In this document: in pieces, positions 17,980-25,972 of the stretch
How positions within the stretch are numbered: the stretch's first letter is position 1
How the letters are laid out: each line of letters begins with the position of its first letter
NCBI GenBank assembly: GCA_020725525.1
Contig: DYEX01000158.1
Location: 62,001-126,000 of the forward strand
From: Desulfovirgula sp.
Lineage (GTDB): Bacteria; Bacillota; Desulfotomaculia; Desulfotomaculales; Desulfovirgulaceae
Reading direction: 5' to 3'
Length of the DNA: 64,000 nucleotides
The notes under the pieces: generated by a model
Told to the model about the DNA's origin: nothing
The model's input: the letters and a program-made list of their open reading frames with translations, nothing else
The model's database searches: none
Program-made: the position numbers and the translations under genes

Positions 17980-18167
17980 GGGAGAAAATAGAATTGGTTA
18001 CTACTGGTACGGGTTTAAAATAGATACAACCTTCCCCGTGGGGAAGGATAATATCTGGAAATCAACCGCTTAAAAAAAGGGGTTTTAGAACCCTTTTCTG
18101 CCCGTGTCCGCAAATCAAAAGGTAGTACCGATTCTTTTTCTACCGAGTGTAACTCGGTCTTTTTTTT
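17980..18167 (+). ncRNA. Candidate structured small RNA between recA and rny (6S-like layout)
   Basis: A predicted transcript of about 188 bases runs from the promoter at 17944 to the terminator at 18142. Its two ends pair in a long interrupted helix: AGAAAA (17983-17988) with TTTTCT (18136-18141); GAATTGGT (17991-17998) with ACCGATTC (18127-18134); ACTACT (18000-18005) with GGTAGT (18121-18126); and GG-ACGGG (18006-18013) with CCCGT-CC (18101-18109). That is about 27 pairs with few mismatches and an 11-base bulge at 18110-18120. Inside are a hairpin at 18022-18056 (core CCTTCCCC/GGGGAAGG) and another at 18077-18097 (GGGTT/AACCC flanked by A and T runs). Length, own promoter and near full-length rod recall 6S RNA, but I see no decisive 6S signature. 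A nine-codon TTG frame at its start is probably meaningless. Confidence 0.7.
18142..18167 (+). terminator. Rho-independent terminator of the intergenic RNA
   Basis: Stem ACCGAGT (18142-18148) / ACTCGGT (18152-18158), three-base loop, then C and eight T residues. The stem starts at the base after the closing helix of the RNA ends, so the two helices could stack. Confidence 0.85.
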
Positions 18168-18173
18168 GTATAA

Positions 18174-18225
18174 CCCTGGAGAATCCCAACCGGCCCACCC
18201 CGCCTCAGACTGGGAATATCCAGGG
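18174..18225 (+). other. Leader hairpin ahead of rny
   Basis: CCCTGGA (18174-18180) pairs with TCCAGGG (18219-18225), and inside it TCCCA (18184-18188) pairs with TGGGA (18211-18215), around a C-rich loop. There is no T-run. It ends 13 bases before the rny ribosome site, so it could affect mRNA stability or translation of rny. Confidence 0.45.
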
Positions 18226-18253
18226 AGATAAGCCATTAAGGAGGTGAGATAAT

Positions 18254-19792
18254 TTGCAGGCCATGACCGTAGCCATAGCAGTAATCGCAGCAGTGGTTGC
18301 ATTTGCCATTGGGTATCTGGTTCGCAAATACCTGGTAGAGGCCAAAATTGCTTCGGCAGAAGCTGAAGCCAGGAAGATCATAGAAGAGGCCGAGAAGGCT
18401 GCAGAAGCCAAAAAAAGGGAAGCTATCCTTGAGGCTAAAGAGGAAGTCTTGCGGTTACGTAATGAGATGGAGAGGGAGAACAAGGAGCGCCGTACCGAAC
18501 TGCAGCGTTTGGAACGGCGGTTGATGCAAAAGGAAGAGACCCTCGACCGCAAAATCGAGTCCATTGAACGCAAAGAGGAAGCCCTTAACCGCAAGGAGGC
18601 TGAGATTGAAAATCTAAAAGCGCGCTTGGACGAGATTTATCAACAACAGGTTAGCGAACTGGAACGGATCTCGGGGCTGACTTCAGAAGAAGCACGCCAG
18701 CAGCTACTTGCCGACATTGAAAAGGAAGTGCAACATGAGGCAGCCCTGATGATCAAGGATGTGGAAAATAAGGCCCGGGAAGAGGCGGAGAGGCGTGCCC
18801 GGGAGATTATTTCCCTGGCCATCCAGCGGTGTGCCGCAGATCACGTCACCGAAACCACGGTGGCGGTTATTCCCCTGCCCAGCGATGAAATGAAGGGGAG
18901 AATCATTGGCCGGGAAGGGCGCAATATTCGCGCTTTTGAAACTCTAACCGGGATCGACTTAATTATTGACGACACCCCGGAGGCGGTGATCTTATCCGGG
19001 TTTGATCCCATCCGGCGCGAAATTGCTCGTATTGCCCTGGAAAAGCTCATTGTTGACGGACGCATTCACCCCGCCCGGATTGAAGAAATGGTGGAGAAGG
19101 CCCGCAAGGAAGTGGAAGCACAAATTCGTGAGGCCGGGGAACAGGCCACCTTCGAAACCGGAGTGCACGGTTTGCATCCCGAGCTGGTTACCCTTTTGGG
19201 CCGTTTAAAGTTCCGCACCAGTTACGGGCAAAACGTTCTCAAGCACTCCATTGAAGTGGCTCATCTGGCCGGACTGATGGCCGCTGAGCTGGGTGTGGAT
19301 GTGCAGACGGCCAAGCGGGCCGGTTTGCTGCACGACATTGGCAAGGCAGTGGATCATGAGGTGGAGGGCCCCCACGTATCCATTGGCGTGGAATTGGCCA
19401 AAAAGTATCGCGAACATCCCGAGGTGATCAATGCCATTGCCGCCCACCACGGGGATCAGGAAGCTCAGACCATTACGGCGGTACTGGTACAGGCGGCCGA
19501 TGCCATATCAGCGGCCCGGCCGGGAGCGCGGCGGGAAACCTTAGAAGCCTATATCAAGCGGTTACAAAAACTGGAAGAGATCGCCAGTTCCTTTGACGGT
19601 GTAGAAAAATCCTATGCCATCCAGGCCGGACGGGAGATCAGGATTATGGTTAAGCCGGATAAGGTTGACGACCTGGGAGCTGTCCGCCTGGGGCGGGAAA
19701 TTGCCAAGAAAATCGAAAAAGAACTGGATTACCCGGGCCAGATTAAGGTGACTATTATACGGGAAACCCGGGTGGTGGATTACGCAAAATGA
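18254..19792 (+). CDS. rny: Ribonuclease Y
   Basis: A 512-residue membrane-anchored endoribonuclease that starts mRNA decay. One N-terminal span (residues about 3-24) is followed by a long charged coiled coil (about 30-190), a KH domain with '[15 protein letters not shown]' near 216-230, and an HD domain with '[13 protein letters not shown]' and '[13 protein letters not shown]' near 335-375. The start is TTG 18254, placed about seven bases after AAGGAGGTGA; an in-frame ATG three codons later is an alternative. It is followed by a small gene, ymdB and spoVS as in Bacillus (rny-ymdB-spoVS). Confidence 0.96.
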   Translation: MQAMTVAIAVIAAVVAFAIGYLVRKYLVEAKIASAEAEARKIIEEAEKAAEAKKREAILEAKEEVLRLRNEMERENKERRTELQRLERRLMQKEETLDRKIESIERKEEALNRKEAEIENLKARLDEIYQQQVSELERISGLTSEEARQQLLADIEKEVQHEAALMIKDVENKAREEAERRAREIISLAIQRCAADHVTETTVAVIPLPSDEMKGRIIGREGRNIRAFETLTGIDLIIDDTPEAVILSGFDPIRREIARIALEKLIVDGRIHPARIEEMVEKARKEVEAQIREAGEQATFETGVHGLHPELVTLLGRLKFRTSYGQNVLKHSIEVAHLAGLMAAELGVDVQTAKRAGLLHDIGKAVDHEVEGPHVSIGVELAKKYREHPEVINAIAAHHGDQEAQTITAVLVQAADAISAARPGARRETLEAYIKRLQKLEEIASSFDGVEKSYAIQAGREIRIMVKPDKVDDLGAVRLGREIAKKIEKELDYPGQIKVTIIRETRVVDYAK

Positions 19793-19811
19793 CCCCGTAC
19801 AGGGGTCATTT
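19790..19811 (+). terminator. Weak terminator overlapping the rny stop codon
   Basis: TGACCCC (19790-19796, which includes the TGA stop) pairs with GGGGTCA (19802-19808), loop GTACA, followed by TTTCCCTTTC. The T-tract is short, so read-through into the next gene is likely. Confidence 0.5.
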
Positions 19812-19925
19812 CCCTTTCATGGAATAAAATTTTTTTGGACTACCTCCGGAAGGAGGCAGGAACTCGCCCGATAAAACCGAATTTAAACGTATTGCTGGTA
19901 TGAGGACAGGAGGAAGGTGACTTTT

Positions 19926-20435
19926 TTGGTTACGGGTAGGGAAGATGTTACGGGTAGCGTGGGACTGTTGATTTCCATCCTGGTGCGTTATCCGGAGGTG
20001 GCCACCATAAACTTCGATCCCGACAGGCAGGTTTTAAAGTTTACGTTTATCGCTTCCCGGATGCTTGCGCGTCGGGAAATAGCAGCCGTAAAGGAGAGGT
20101 TGCTTGATAGTATAGAGGTTTTCAGCATGCTGGAAGGTAAACAAACCCGGGTCAGTCTCATTGACCATCAAATTTGTGGTCACCTGACCATGATTGAGGT
20201 CCAGCGAGATGTGGAAACCCTGGTTCAGGAAGAAATTGCCCTTATTGTTCAGCTATTACGCCAGCTTTTGGAAGATAACCTGGTTACCGAAGCCAATGAT
20301 TCCCTTTTCGAAGAGGATCTGCTGATTCAAGAAGAAATTATCGAGCACATGCTGGACAGCATACGCAGTACTGCTCAAGATAAACATCTTTTTGCTTTTC
20401 GGGAAGATGATCGCGTACTGGTTTTTAACAAGTAA
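19926..20435 (+). CDS. Conserved-looking protein between rny and ymdB, function unknown
   Basis: A 169-residue soluble, acidic protein. The first half is mixed alpha/beta ('GSVGLLISILVRYPEVATIN'), the second half is helical and rich in Glu/Leu, with no motif I can assign. The start is uncertain: TTG 19926 lies five bases after AAGGTGA, whereas the in-frame GTG 19917 is inside that ribosome site. It stands 17 bases before ymdB and the ribosome site of ymdB begins at its stop, so the two are likely cotranscribed. It has no counterpart at this position in Bacillus that I recall. Confidence 0.75.
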   Translation: MVTGREDVTGSVGLLISILVRYPEVATINFDPDRQVLKFTFIASRMLARREIAAVKERLLDSIEVFSMLEGKQTRVSLIDHQICGHLTMIEVQRDVETLVQEEIALIVQLLRQLLEDNLVTEANDSLFEEDLLIQEEIIEHMLDSIRSTAQDKHLFAFREDDRVLVFNK

Positions 20436-20452
20436 GCAGGAGGAATCCTGCC

Positions 20453-21232
20453 GTGCGTTTGCTTTTCATCGGTGATATCGTGGGCCGTCCCGGCAGGCGG
20501 GCTTTAAAAGAGAACCTGCACAACCTGCAGCGGGAACTGGACATAGATTTTGTCGTGGCCAACGGTGAAAATGCCGCCGGGGGCAACGGCATTACCAGGG
20601 AAGTGGCCAGGGAACTTCTGGCCGGCGGCATTGACGTGATTACCATGGGCAATCATGTTTGGGATCATAAAGAAATCTTTGACCTTATCGAACAGGAAAG
20701 AAGGATCTTGCGCCCGGCCAATTATCCTCCCGGGGTGCCGGGGGAAGGTTTTAATGTGTATGAGGCCGGGCGTAAGGGAAGGGTAGCTGTCCTCAACCTG
20801 GCCGGACGCGTTTTTATGCCGGAACTGGATTGTCCCTTTCGCAGGGCAGACCAGTTACTTGCCGAGCTGGGGGGATTGACCAGGGTGGTTCTCGTGGACT
20901 TTCATGCCGAGGCCACTTCGGAAAAGATGGCTATGGGCTGGTACCTGGCCGGACGGGTGTCGGCAGTTTGCGGTACCCATACCCACGTCCAGACTGCCGA
21001 TGAAAGGATTCTACCCGGTGGGACGGCTTACATTACCGATGTGGGAATGACCGGCCCCCGGGATTCGGTAATTGGGGTAAAAAAGGAACTGGTGCTGAGC
21101 AAGTTTCTGACCCAGTTGCCTCGCCGCTTTGAGGTGGCATCCGGCCCATATCAGTTCAATGCGGTGGTCATCGACATCGACGATGAAACCGGGGAGGCGC
21201 GGGAAATCCGGAGGATACAGAATTTTGAATAG
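20453..21232 (+). CDS. ymdB: YmdB-family metallophosphoesterase
   Basis: A 259-residue member of the TIGR00282/YmdB family, cyclic-nucleotide phosphodiesterases that affect developmental choices in Bacillus. Metal-binding motifs seen are 'GDIVGRPGR' (6-14), 'ANGENAAGG' (about 36-44), 'GNHVWDHKE' (about 66-74), 'DFHAEATSEK' and 'GTHTHVQTAD'. GTG 20453 follows CAGGAGGAATCC. Its neighbours rny and spoVS match the Bacillus order, which supports orthology. Confidence 0.95.
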   Translation: MRLLFIGDIVGRPGRRALKENLHNLQRELDIDFVVANGENAAGGNGITREVARELLAGGIDVITMGNHVWDHKEIFDLIEQERRILRPANYPPGVPGEGFNVYEAGRKGRVAVLNLAGRVFMPELDCPFRRADQLLAELGGLTRVVLVDFHAEATSEKMAMGWYLAGRVSAVCGTHTHVQTADERILPGGTAYITDVGMTGPRDSVIGVKKELVLSKFLTQLPRRFEVASGPYQFNAVVIDIDDETGEAREIRRIQNFE

Positions 21233-21274
21233 TCAGAAGTTAGAAAAAAGATTATGAAAGTTGTGTGTCATAAA

Positions 21275-21301
21275 AAAGGAATTTTTTTGAGCTTAGCGAA
21301 T
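21275..21301 (+). promoter_or_regulatory. SigH-type promoter for spoVS
   Basis: AAAGGAATT (21275-21283) fits the Bacillus sigma-H -35 pattern RnAGGAwWW; after 11 bases follows AGCGAAT (21295-21301), fitting RnnGAAT. In Bacillus spoVS is a sigma-H gene, so both pattern and position support early-sporulation control. The leader to the spoVS start is about 60 bases. Confidence 0.7.
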
Positions 21302-21367
21302 ATATATTTTACGAACTGCAGCAGGTGCCGGAAAAATTTTTCCACAGAAGGAGGAGGTCTTTGGCGC

Positions 21368-21628
21368 ATGGAAGTATTAAAAGTTTCAGCAAAATCCAAC
21401 CCAAATTCTGTCGCTGGTGCCCTGGCCGGGGTTCTCCGTGAACGTGGCTGTGCGGAAATACAGGCCATCGGTGCCGGTGCCCTGAACCAGGCCGTTAAAG
21501 CGGTAGCCATTGCCCGAGGATTCGTAGCGCCCCATGGAATGGACCTGATCTGCATACCTGCCTTCACTGATATTATCATTGACGGGGAAGAAAGAACAGC
21601 CATTAAATTAATAGTAGAGCCAAGATAA
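21368..21628 (+). CDS. spoVS: Stage V sporulation protein S
   Basis: An 86-residue small nucleic-acid-binding (Alba-like) protein needed for late sporulation and septum formation. The sequence MEVLKVSAKSNPNSVAGALA at the start and 'VAIARGFVAPHG' in the middle are hallmarks, and the length is exact for the family. ATG 21368 follows AAGGAGGAGG; a longer upstream frame covers the SigH promoter and has no ribosome site. A strong terminator closes the unit. Confidence 0.97.
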   Translation: MEVLKVSAKSNPNSVAGALAGVLRERGCAEIQAIGAGALNQAVKAVAIARGFVAPHGMDLICIPAFTDIIIDGEERTAIKLIVEPR

Positions 21629-21656
21629 AGTAAAAATGCAACTGTTTTGCAGGCGG

Positions 21657-21694
21657 CCTGTTTATTCTATATAGACGAATAAACAGGTTTTTTA
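21657..21694 (+). terminator. Strong terminator after spoVS
   Basis: A perfect 11-pair stem CCTGTTTATTC (21657-21667) / GAATAAACAGG (21677-21687) with a nine-base loop and six T residues. It ends the rny-ymdB-spoVS cluster. Confidence 0.9.
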
Positions 21695-21721
21695 GTTTAA
21701 CCAAGGGAGTGGTTTGAACCA

Positions 21722-22717
21722 GTGGAATGGCAATCCCTGCACCACCATTGCCTGGTGGTAGATGCCCATTGTGACGTGCTCACGGCTCTGGAGGCGCAGA
21801 ACCGCCGCCTTGCGGAGGAGGGGAAGGGTGGGCATGTGGATTTGGACCGTTTACGCCGGGGCGGAGTGGATCTTTTGTTTTTTGCCGCCTTTATTGCCCC
21901 GGCCTGCCGGGAGCGGGCCGTGGCCAGGGCCATGGAACTTCTGGACCGGTTTTATACTGAACTGGATGCCAACCGGGAAAAATTAATGTTAATTACGTCT
22001 TTTAACGATATTGCATCAGCTCGGGCCGCGGGTAAAATTGGTGCCCTGCTGGCCATTGAGGGTGGTGAGGCCCTGGGCGGTCGTCTTGAAGTGTTGCGCA
22101 TGTTTTACCGCCTTGGGGTGAGGAGTCTCACCCTGACCTGGAACGGCCGTAACGAACTGGCCGACGGAGTGGCCGAGGAGGGAACCCGGGGCGGCTTAAC
22201 CCGTTTCGGCCGGGAGGTGGTGCGGGAAATGAACCGGCTGGGGATGCTGGTGGATGTTTCCCATTTGTCCGAGGCCGGTTTCTGGGATGTGCTGGAGGTA
22301 TCCCATCAGCCCGTAATTGCTTCCCATGCCAACAGCCGGCATGTTTGCAATCACCGCCGCAACTTGAGCGACGACCAGATCCGTGCCCTGGCCGCCCGCG
22401 GTGGAGTAATAGGGCTGTGCTTTTGTCCCGAATTCGTCCATCCCTCGGAGCCTTCACTGGACAAACTGCTGGATCACCTGGATCACATGGTCGCCCTGGG
22501 CGGGGTGGGCTGTGTGGGAATAGGTTCCGACTTTGACGGTATTAAAAATGTCACCCCGGGACTGGAAGACGTCTCCTACCTGCCCTCCTTTACCCGGGCC
22601 CTGTGGCAAAGGGGATACCGGGAAAAAGAGATCTCTGCCATCCTGGGGGGCAATTTTTTACGGGTTTTGCAACAGGTTTTGCCCGGGCAGGAACAACCAC
22701 CCATCGTGTCGAATTGA
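21722..22717 (+). CDS. Membrane dipeptidase (renal dipeptidase family, M19)
   Basis: A 331-residue zinc peptidase of the M19 family, which cleaves dipeptides, often with a D-residue. Metal-binding motifs are 'VVDAHCDVL' (about 12-20), the bridging glutamate in 'LLAIEGGEAL' (about 109-118), 'LVDVSHLSEAGFWDV' (about 176-190) and 'VIASHANSRHVCNHRRN' (about 198-214). 'GIGSDFDG' near 263 completes the active site. The start is GTG 21722 behind AAGGGAG at long spacing, so it is less certain. No signal peptide is present. The PHP protein gene follows 10 bases after its stop. Confidence 0.92.
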   Translation: MEWQSLHHHCLVVDAHCDVLTALEAQNRRLAEEGKGGHVDLDRLRRGGVDLLFFAAFIAPACRERAVARAMELLDRFYTELDANREKLMLITSFNDIASARAAGKIGALLAIEGGEALGGRLEVLRMFYRLGVRSLTLTWNGRNELADGVAEEGTRGGLTRFGREVVREMNRLGMLVDVSHLSEAGFWDVLEVSHQPVIASHANSRHVCNHRRNLSDDQIRALAARGGVIGLCFCPEFVHPSEPSLDKLLDHLDHMVALGGVGCVGIGSDFDGIKNVTPGLEDVSYLPSFTRALWQRGYREKEISAILGGNFLRVLQQVLPGQEQPPIVSN

Positions 22718-22727
22718 GGTGAAGTAA

Positions 22728-23561
22728 TTGCCCTGTGACCTGCATGTACATACCACTGCTTCCGATGGTACCGATACTCCCGAAAAGGTGGTGGCCGAGG
22801 CCCAAAAATTGGGTCTTTCTGCCCTGGCCATTACGGATCACGATACTGTCAATGGCATTCTCCCTGCACTGGCTGCGGGCAGGCGGTTGTCCTTTCCGGT
22901 TTTACCGGGAGTGGAGCTCGGTACCGAGGAAGGGGGCCGGGAAGTACACATCCTGGGTTATCTTTTCGATATTCACGATTCTAAACTGCTGGAGCGGCTT
23001 GCCCTTCTTCGCCGGTCACGGGTGGAACGGGTGGTTAAAATGGTGGAACGACTCCGTTCTCTGGGGATACCGGTGGAAGTGGAACAGGTGCTGGAGCTGG
23101 CCGGGGGTGGAGCGGTGGGGCGTCCCCATGTGGGCCGGGCCCTGGTTCAGGTGGGGGCCGTAGGTACGGTTGCCGAAGCCTTTGAAAAATACATTGGTAA
23201 GGACCGGGTGGCCTATGTACCCAGGTATAAATATGCTCCCCGGGAGGCGGTGCACCTGATTCGCCAGGCGGGCGGGGTGGCGGTTCTGGCCCATCCTGGC
23301 CTGGTCCGGTGTGATCACCTCATCCCCGGGCTGGTTGCGGAGGGACTGCAGGGTCTGGAAGTGTATTATCCGGGCCATTCTGAAGAGATGGTCTGGCATT
23401 ACCAGAGGCTCTGTCGACGTTACCACCTGGTGGCCACCGGAGGTTCTGACTATCACGGGCCGTATCACCGGGAATATAATCGCCTGGGGGCGGCCACGGC
23501 GCCGGACGAATTGATACCTATCTTAAAGGAACTGGCCCGGCATGGCCAGGGAGGAACTTAA
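22728..23561 (+). CDS. PHP-domain phosphoesterase (TrpH/YciV-like)
   Basis: A 277-residue metal-dependent phosphoesterase of the PHP superfamily. The N-terminal metal motif 'CDLHVHTTASDGTDTPE' (3-19) and 'LAITDHDTVNG' (about 36-46) are clear, with 'VAVLAHPGL' near 183-191 and 'GGSDYHGP' near 240-247. This set is typical of the TrpH/YciV group, which includes RNase AM and 3',5'-nucleoside bisphosphate phosphatases; the substrate here is not settled. Start TTG 22728 follows GAGGTGAAG. It is closely spaced with the dipeptidase upstream. Confidence 0.9.
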   Translation: MPCDLHVHTTASDGTDTPEKVVAEAQKLGLSALAITDHDTVNGILPALAAGRRLSFPVLPGVELGTEEGGREVHILGYLFDIHDSKLLERLALLRRSRVERVVKMVERLRSLGIPVEVEQVLELAGGGAVGRPHVGRALVQVGAVGTVAEAFEKYIGKDRVAYVPRYKYAPREAVHLIRQAGGVAVLAHPGLVRCDHLIPGLVAEGLQGLEVYYPGHSEEMVWHYQRLCRRYHLVATGGSDYHGPYHREYNRLGAATAPDELIPILKELARHGQGGT

Positions 23562-23593
23562 ATTTAATTTATGGTACTGGATGAGGTGTGGAC

Positions 23594-24760
23594 ATGGAAG
23601 TAGCAGAGCGCATGAAAGGGTTGGAGTCGGCCATTTTTAACGAGATGGAACAGTATAGGAAACAGGTGGAGGCCCGGGGACAAAAGGTTATAAATTTGGG
23701 GGTGGGCAGCCCGGATCGCCCTCCGGCACCTCATATCATTGCAGCTCTGCACAGGGCAATTGATAATCCAGCTAACTATCGTTATCCCCTGGAGGGCCTG
23801 CCTGCCCTGCACCGGGCGGTGGCCGGCTGGTACCGGCGCCGCTTTGGGGTGGAACTCGATCCGGACCATGAAGTACTGGTATTAATGGGTTCCCAGGACG
23901 GTCTGGCCCACATCGCCCTGGCGTATATTAACCCGGGAGATATTGCCCTGGTGCCCGATCCCGGCTATCCCATTTATGCCTGCAGTATTCGGCTGGCCGG
24001 CGGGGAAATTTACCCCATGCCCCTTCTGGCCGAGAATAATTTTTTACCTGATTTGTCCGTTATACCCGGGGAGGTGGCCCGAAAGGCCAGGTTAATGTGG
24101 CTCAACTACCCCAACAACCCGGTGGCCGTTTCGGCCAACCGTGAGTTTTTTGAACGGGTGGTTGAATTTGCGCGCCATTACGATATTCTGGTTTGCCATG
24201 ACGTGGCCTATGCGGAGCTGGCTTACGATGGTTTCAAGCCCATGAGTTTTCTGGAGGTTGCCGGAGCAAAGGAGGTCGGTATTGAGTTTTATTCCCTGTC
24301 CAAGACCTATAATATGGCCGGCTGCCGGATTGGCTTTGCCCTGGGGAACCGGGATGTGCTGGCTGCCCTCGGCCGGATCAAGTCTAATATAGACTATGGT
24401 GTATTCCGGGCGGTTCAGGAAGCGGGTATTGCCGCCCTGGAAGGTCCCCAGGATTGTGTGGAGGACACGGCCCGCATTTACCAGCGCCGGCGGGATGTGC
24501 TGGTAGACGGCCTGGCCCGTTATGGCTGGTACATGCCCAAACCCAGCGCTTCTATGTTTGTTTGGGCTCCCCTTCCGGCCGGATATACCTCCTCCCGGCA
24601 GTTTGCTCTTGACTTGCTGGAGCGGGCAGGAGTGCTGGTCATTCCCGGACTGGCCTTTGGAGCCATGGGGGAGGGGTATGTGCGCATGGCTTTGGTTCAG
24701 GAAGAAGAATTGCTGGCTGAGGCCGTAGAACGCATTGGCAGGGCATTTTCCTTCCGTTAG
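23594..24760 (+). CDS. Class I/II aminotransferase, LL-diaminopimelate aminotransferase-like
   Basis: A 388-residue PLP enzyme of fold type I. The PLP lysine is in 'YSLSKTYNMAGCRIG' near residue 235; 'LNYPNNPVAV' near 165 and 'DPGYPIYACS' near 125 are typical. The overall pattern is close to DapL and related aminotransferases, but the exact substrate cannot be read from sequence alone. ATG 23594 is placed six bases after GATGAGGTG; the in-frame GTG two codons earlier overlaps that site. It has no obvious lysine-pathway neighbours here. Confidence 0.88.
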   Translation: MEVAERMKGLESAIFNEMEQYRKQVEARGQKVINLGVGSPDRPPAPHIIAALHRAIDNPANYRYPLEGLPALHRAVAGWYRRRFGVELDPDHEVLVLMGSQDGLAHIALAYINPGDIALVPDPGYPIYACSIRLAGGEIYPMPLLAENNFLPDLSVIPGEVARKARLMWLNYPNNPVAVSANREFFERVVEFARHYDILVCHDVAYAELAYDGFKPMSFLEVAGAKEVGIEFYSLSKTYNMAGCRIGFALGNRDVLAALGRIKSNIDYGVFRAVQEAGIAALEGPQDCVEDTARIYQRRRDVLVDGLARYGWYMPKPSASMFVWAPLPAGYTSSRQFALDLLERAGVLVIPGLAFGAMGEGYVRMALVQEEELLAEAVERIGRAFSFR

Positions 24761-24828
24761 CCGTTCGTCTATTGCCACCGGGGGCGGCATATACTAAAAA
24801 CAGATCTGCTGCCTGGGGTGGTGGTGCA

Positions 24829-25092
24829 ATGAATGTGCTTGAACTGCAACGGCGGATTCAGGAGCTGGAAGAGAAGGTGGAGCAGCTGCGCCTGAGTCGC
24901 CGGGTGCTGATGAATTTAATTGAACAGATGGAAAAGGAAAAGTCTGCCTTTCTGGCCCAGCTGGAAAGGGAAAATAAAAGGTTGCACCGGGCTAACTACC
25001 GTTACGCCCGGTCCCTTTTGCGGAAGAATTTGCAAATCCTTGAACTGGAATCAAGACTAAGGGATTACCAGTCCCGGGATTCTGTAAATTAA
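24829..25092 (+). CDS. Small coiled-coil protein
   Basis: An 87-residue protein, almost entirely one charged coiled coil ('LQRRIQELEEKVEQLRLSRR' onward, heptad Leu pattern). No family function is known to me. ATG 24829 follows GGGGTGGTGG. It probably oligomerises or bridges other proteins; no partner is indicated by context. Confidence 0.75.
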   Translation: MNVLELQRRIQELEEKVEQLRLSRRVLMNLIEQMEKEKSAFLAQLERENKRLHRANYRYARSLLRKNLQILELESRLRDYQSRDSVN

Positions 25093-25145
25093 CGGATTAA
25101 GCACTCTACCCCGGTGTTACATTTAATTATGAAGCGCGTTGTGGG

Positions 25146-25180
25146 GCCGGTGCGCTTGTTTCCAGGCGCACCGGCTGTTG
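25146..25180 (+). terminator. Hairpin after the coiled-coil gene (likely terminator)
   Basis: A perfect ten-pair stem GCCGGTGCGC (25146-25155) / GCGCACCGGC (25166-25175), followed by TGTTG. The stem is strong but the T-tract poor. Confidence 0.5.
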
Positions 25181-25223
25181 TGATGTAGGTTGTGTTTAAA
25201 ATTTAGACTTAGGAGCGAATATT

Positions 25224-25640
25224 ATGCGTATAGCTGTAGTGGACGGGCAGGGCGGCGGCATTGGCAAACATATCATGGAAAGGTTGCGCCGGGAATTACC
25301 CGAGGAGGTGGAAATTTTAGCCCTCGGGACCAATGCCCTGGCTACCTCGGTGATGCTCCGGGCCGGCGCCAACGAGGGGGCCACGGGCGAAAATGCGGTA
25401 ATCTACAATGCACCACGGGTAGACCTGATCGTGGGGCCGGTAACCATTCTCTTTCCCAATGCCATGATGGGGGAATTAACACCGGCCATGGCTGCGGCCC
25501 TTGCCGCCAGCCCGGCAAGGAAAATATTGTTGCCTCTGGTTCGAGGGCCCGTGGAACTGGTGGGATTGCGGGCTGAACCCCTGCCCCATCTTATAGAAGA
25601 ACTGATCCAGAGGGTAAAGGAATATGTGCAAAAATTTTAA
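25224..25640 (+). CDS. DUF3842 family protein
   Basis: A 138-residue protein with a glycine-rich nucleotide-binding-like start 'MRIAVVDGQGGGIGKHIME' and 'LGTNALATSVMLRAGANEGATGENA'-type core, which I recognise as DUF3842. The fold is probably Rossmann-like. No function is established. ATG 25224 follows TTAGGAGCG. It stands alone between a terminator and the cobalamin riboswitch. Confidence 0.82.
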   Translation: MRIAVVDGQGGGIGKHIMERLRRELPEEVEILALGTNALATSVMLRAGANEGATGENAVIYNAPRVDLIVGPVTILFPNAMMGELTPAMAAALAASPARKILLPLVRGPVELVGLRAEPLPHLIEELIQRVKEYVQKF

Positions 25641-25700
25641 CTTCTAAAAGGAGGATTTTATTCTCAAGTAGCGAAATAACCCAGAAAAGTGATTTTTCTT

Positions 25701-25857
25701 AGCCTGCAGGTGCCCCAAGGGGGAGAATAGGGAATCAGGTGAAACTCCTGAGCGGTCTCCGCCACTGTAACCGGGAAGCAGCCTTACAAAGCCACCGCCA
25801 GGGAAGGCGTAGGGCAAGCGATGATCCGGGAGCCAGGATACCTGCCTGCGGGTTGCC
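25701..25857 (+). promoter_or_regulatory. Cobalamin (B12) riboswitch
   Basis: The conserved core is plainly present: GGGAATCAGGTGAAACTCCT from 25730, AGCGGTC, the B12 box GCCACTG (25761-25767), TAACCGGGAAGC, GGGAAGGC and GATGATCCGGGAGCCAGGAT. The outer helix is GCAGGT (25706-25711) with ACCTGC (25840-25845). A CCCCTT/AAGGGG hairpin (25864-25883) follows and may be part of the expression platform. It heads the cobalamin operon beginning at 25973 and would turn it down when adenosylcobalamin is plentiful. Confidence 0.95.
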
Positions 25858-25972
25858 TTTTGACCCCTTCGTGAGTAAAGGGGCATGGCTTCTTTTCGGG
25901 GCTAGGGATTGGCCTGGCACAAGTTTCCCCGGTCTATCGAAGGCTGGGGTTTTTGTTTTAAGGGGTGTTGTT

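Noticed and set aside
17995-18024. Nine-codon TTG frame in the recA-rny RNA as a leader peptide
   Set aside because: The TTG follows a GGAGA-like site, but the bases are part of the closing helix of the RNA and the codons show no run of a regulatory amino acid.
21254-21367. N-terminal extension of SpoVS by 38 residues
   Set aside because: The extension covers the SigH promoter, has no ribosome site and makes the protein longer than any SpoVS I know.
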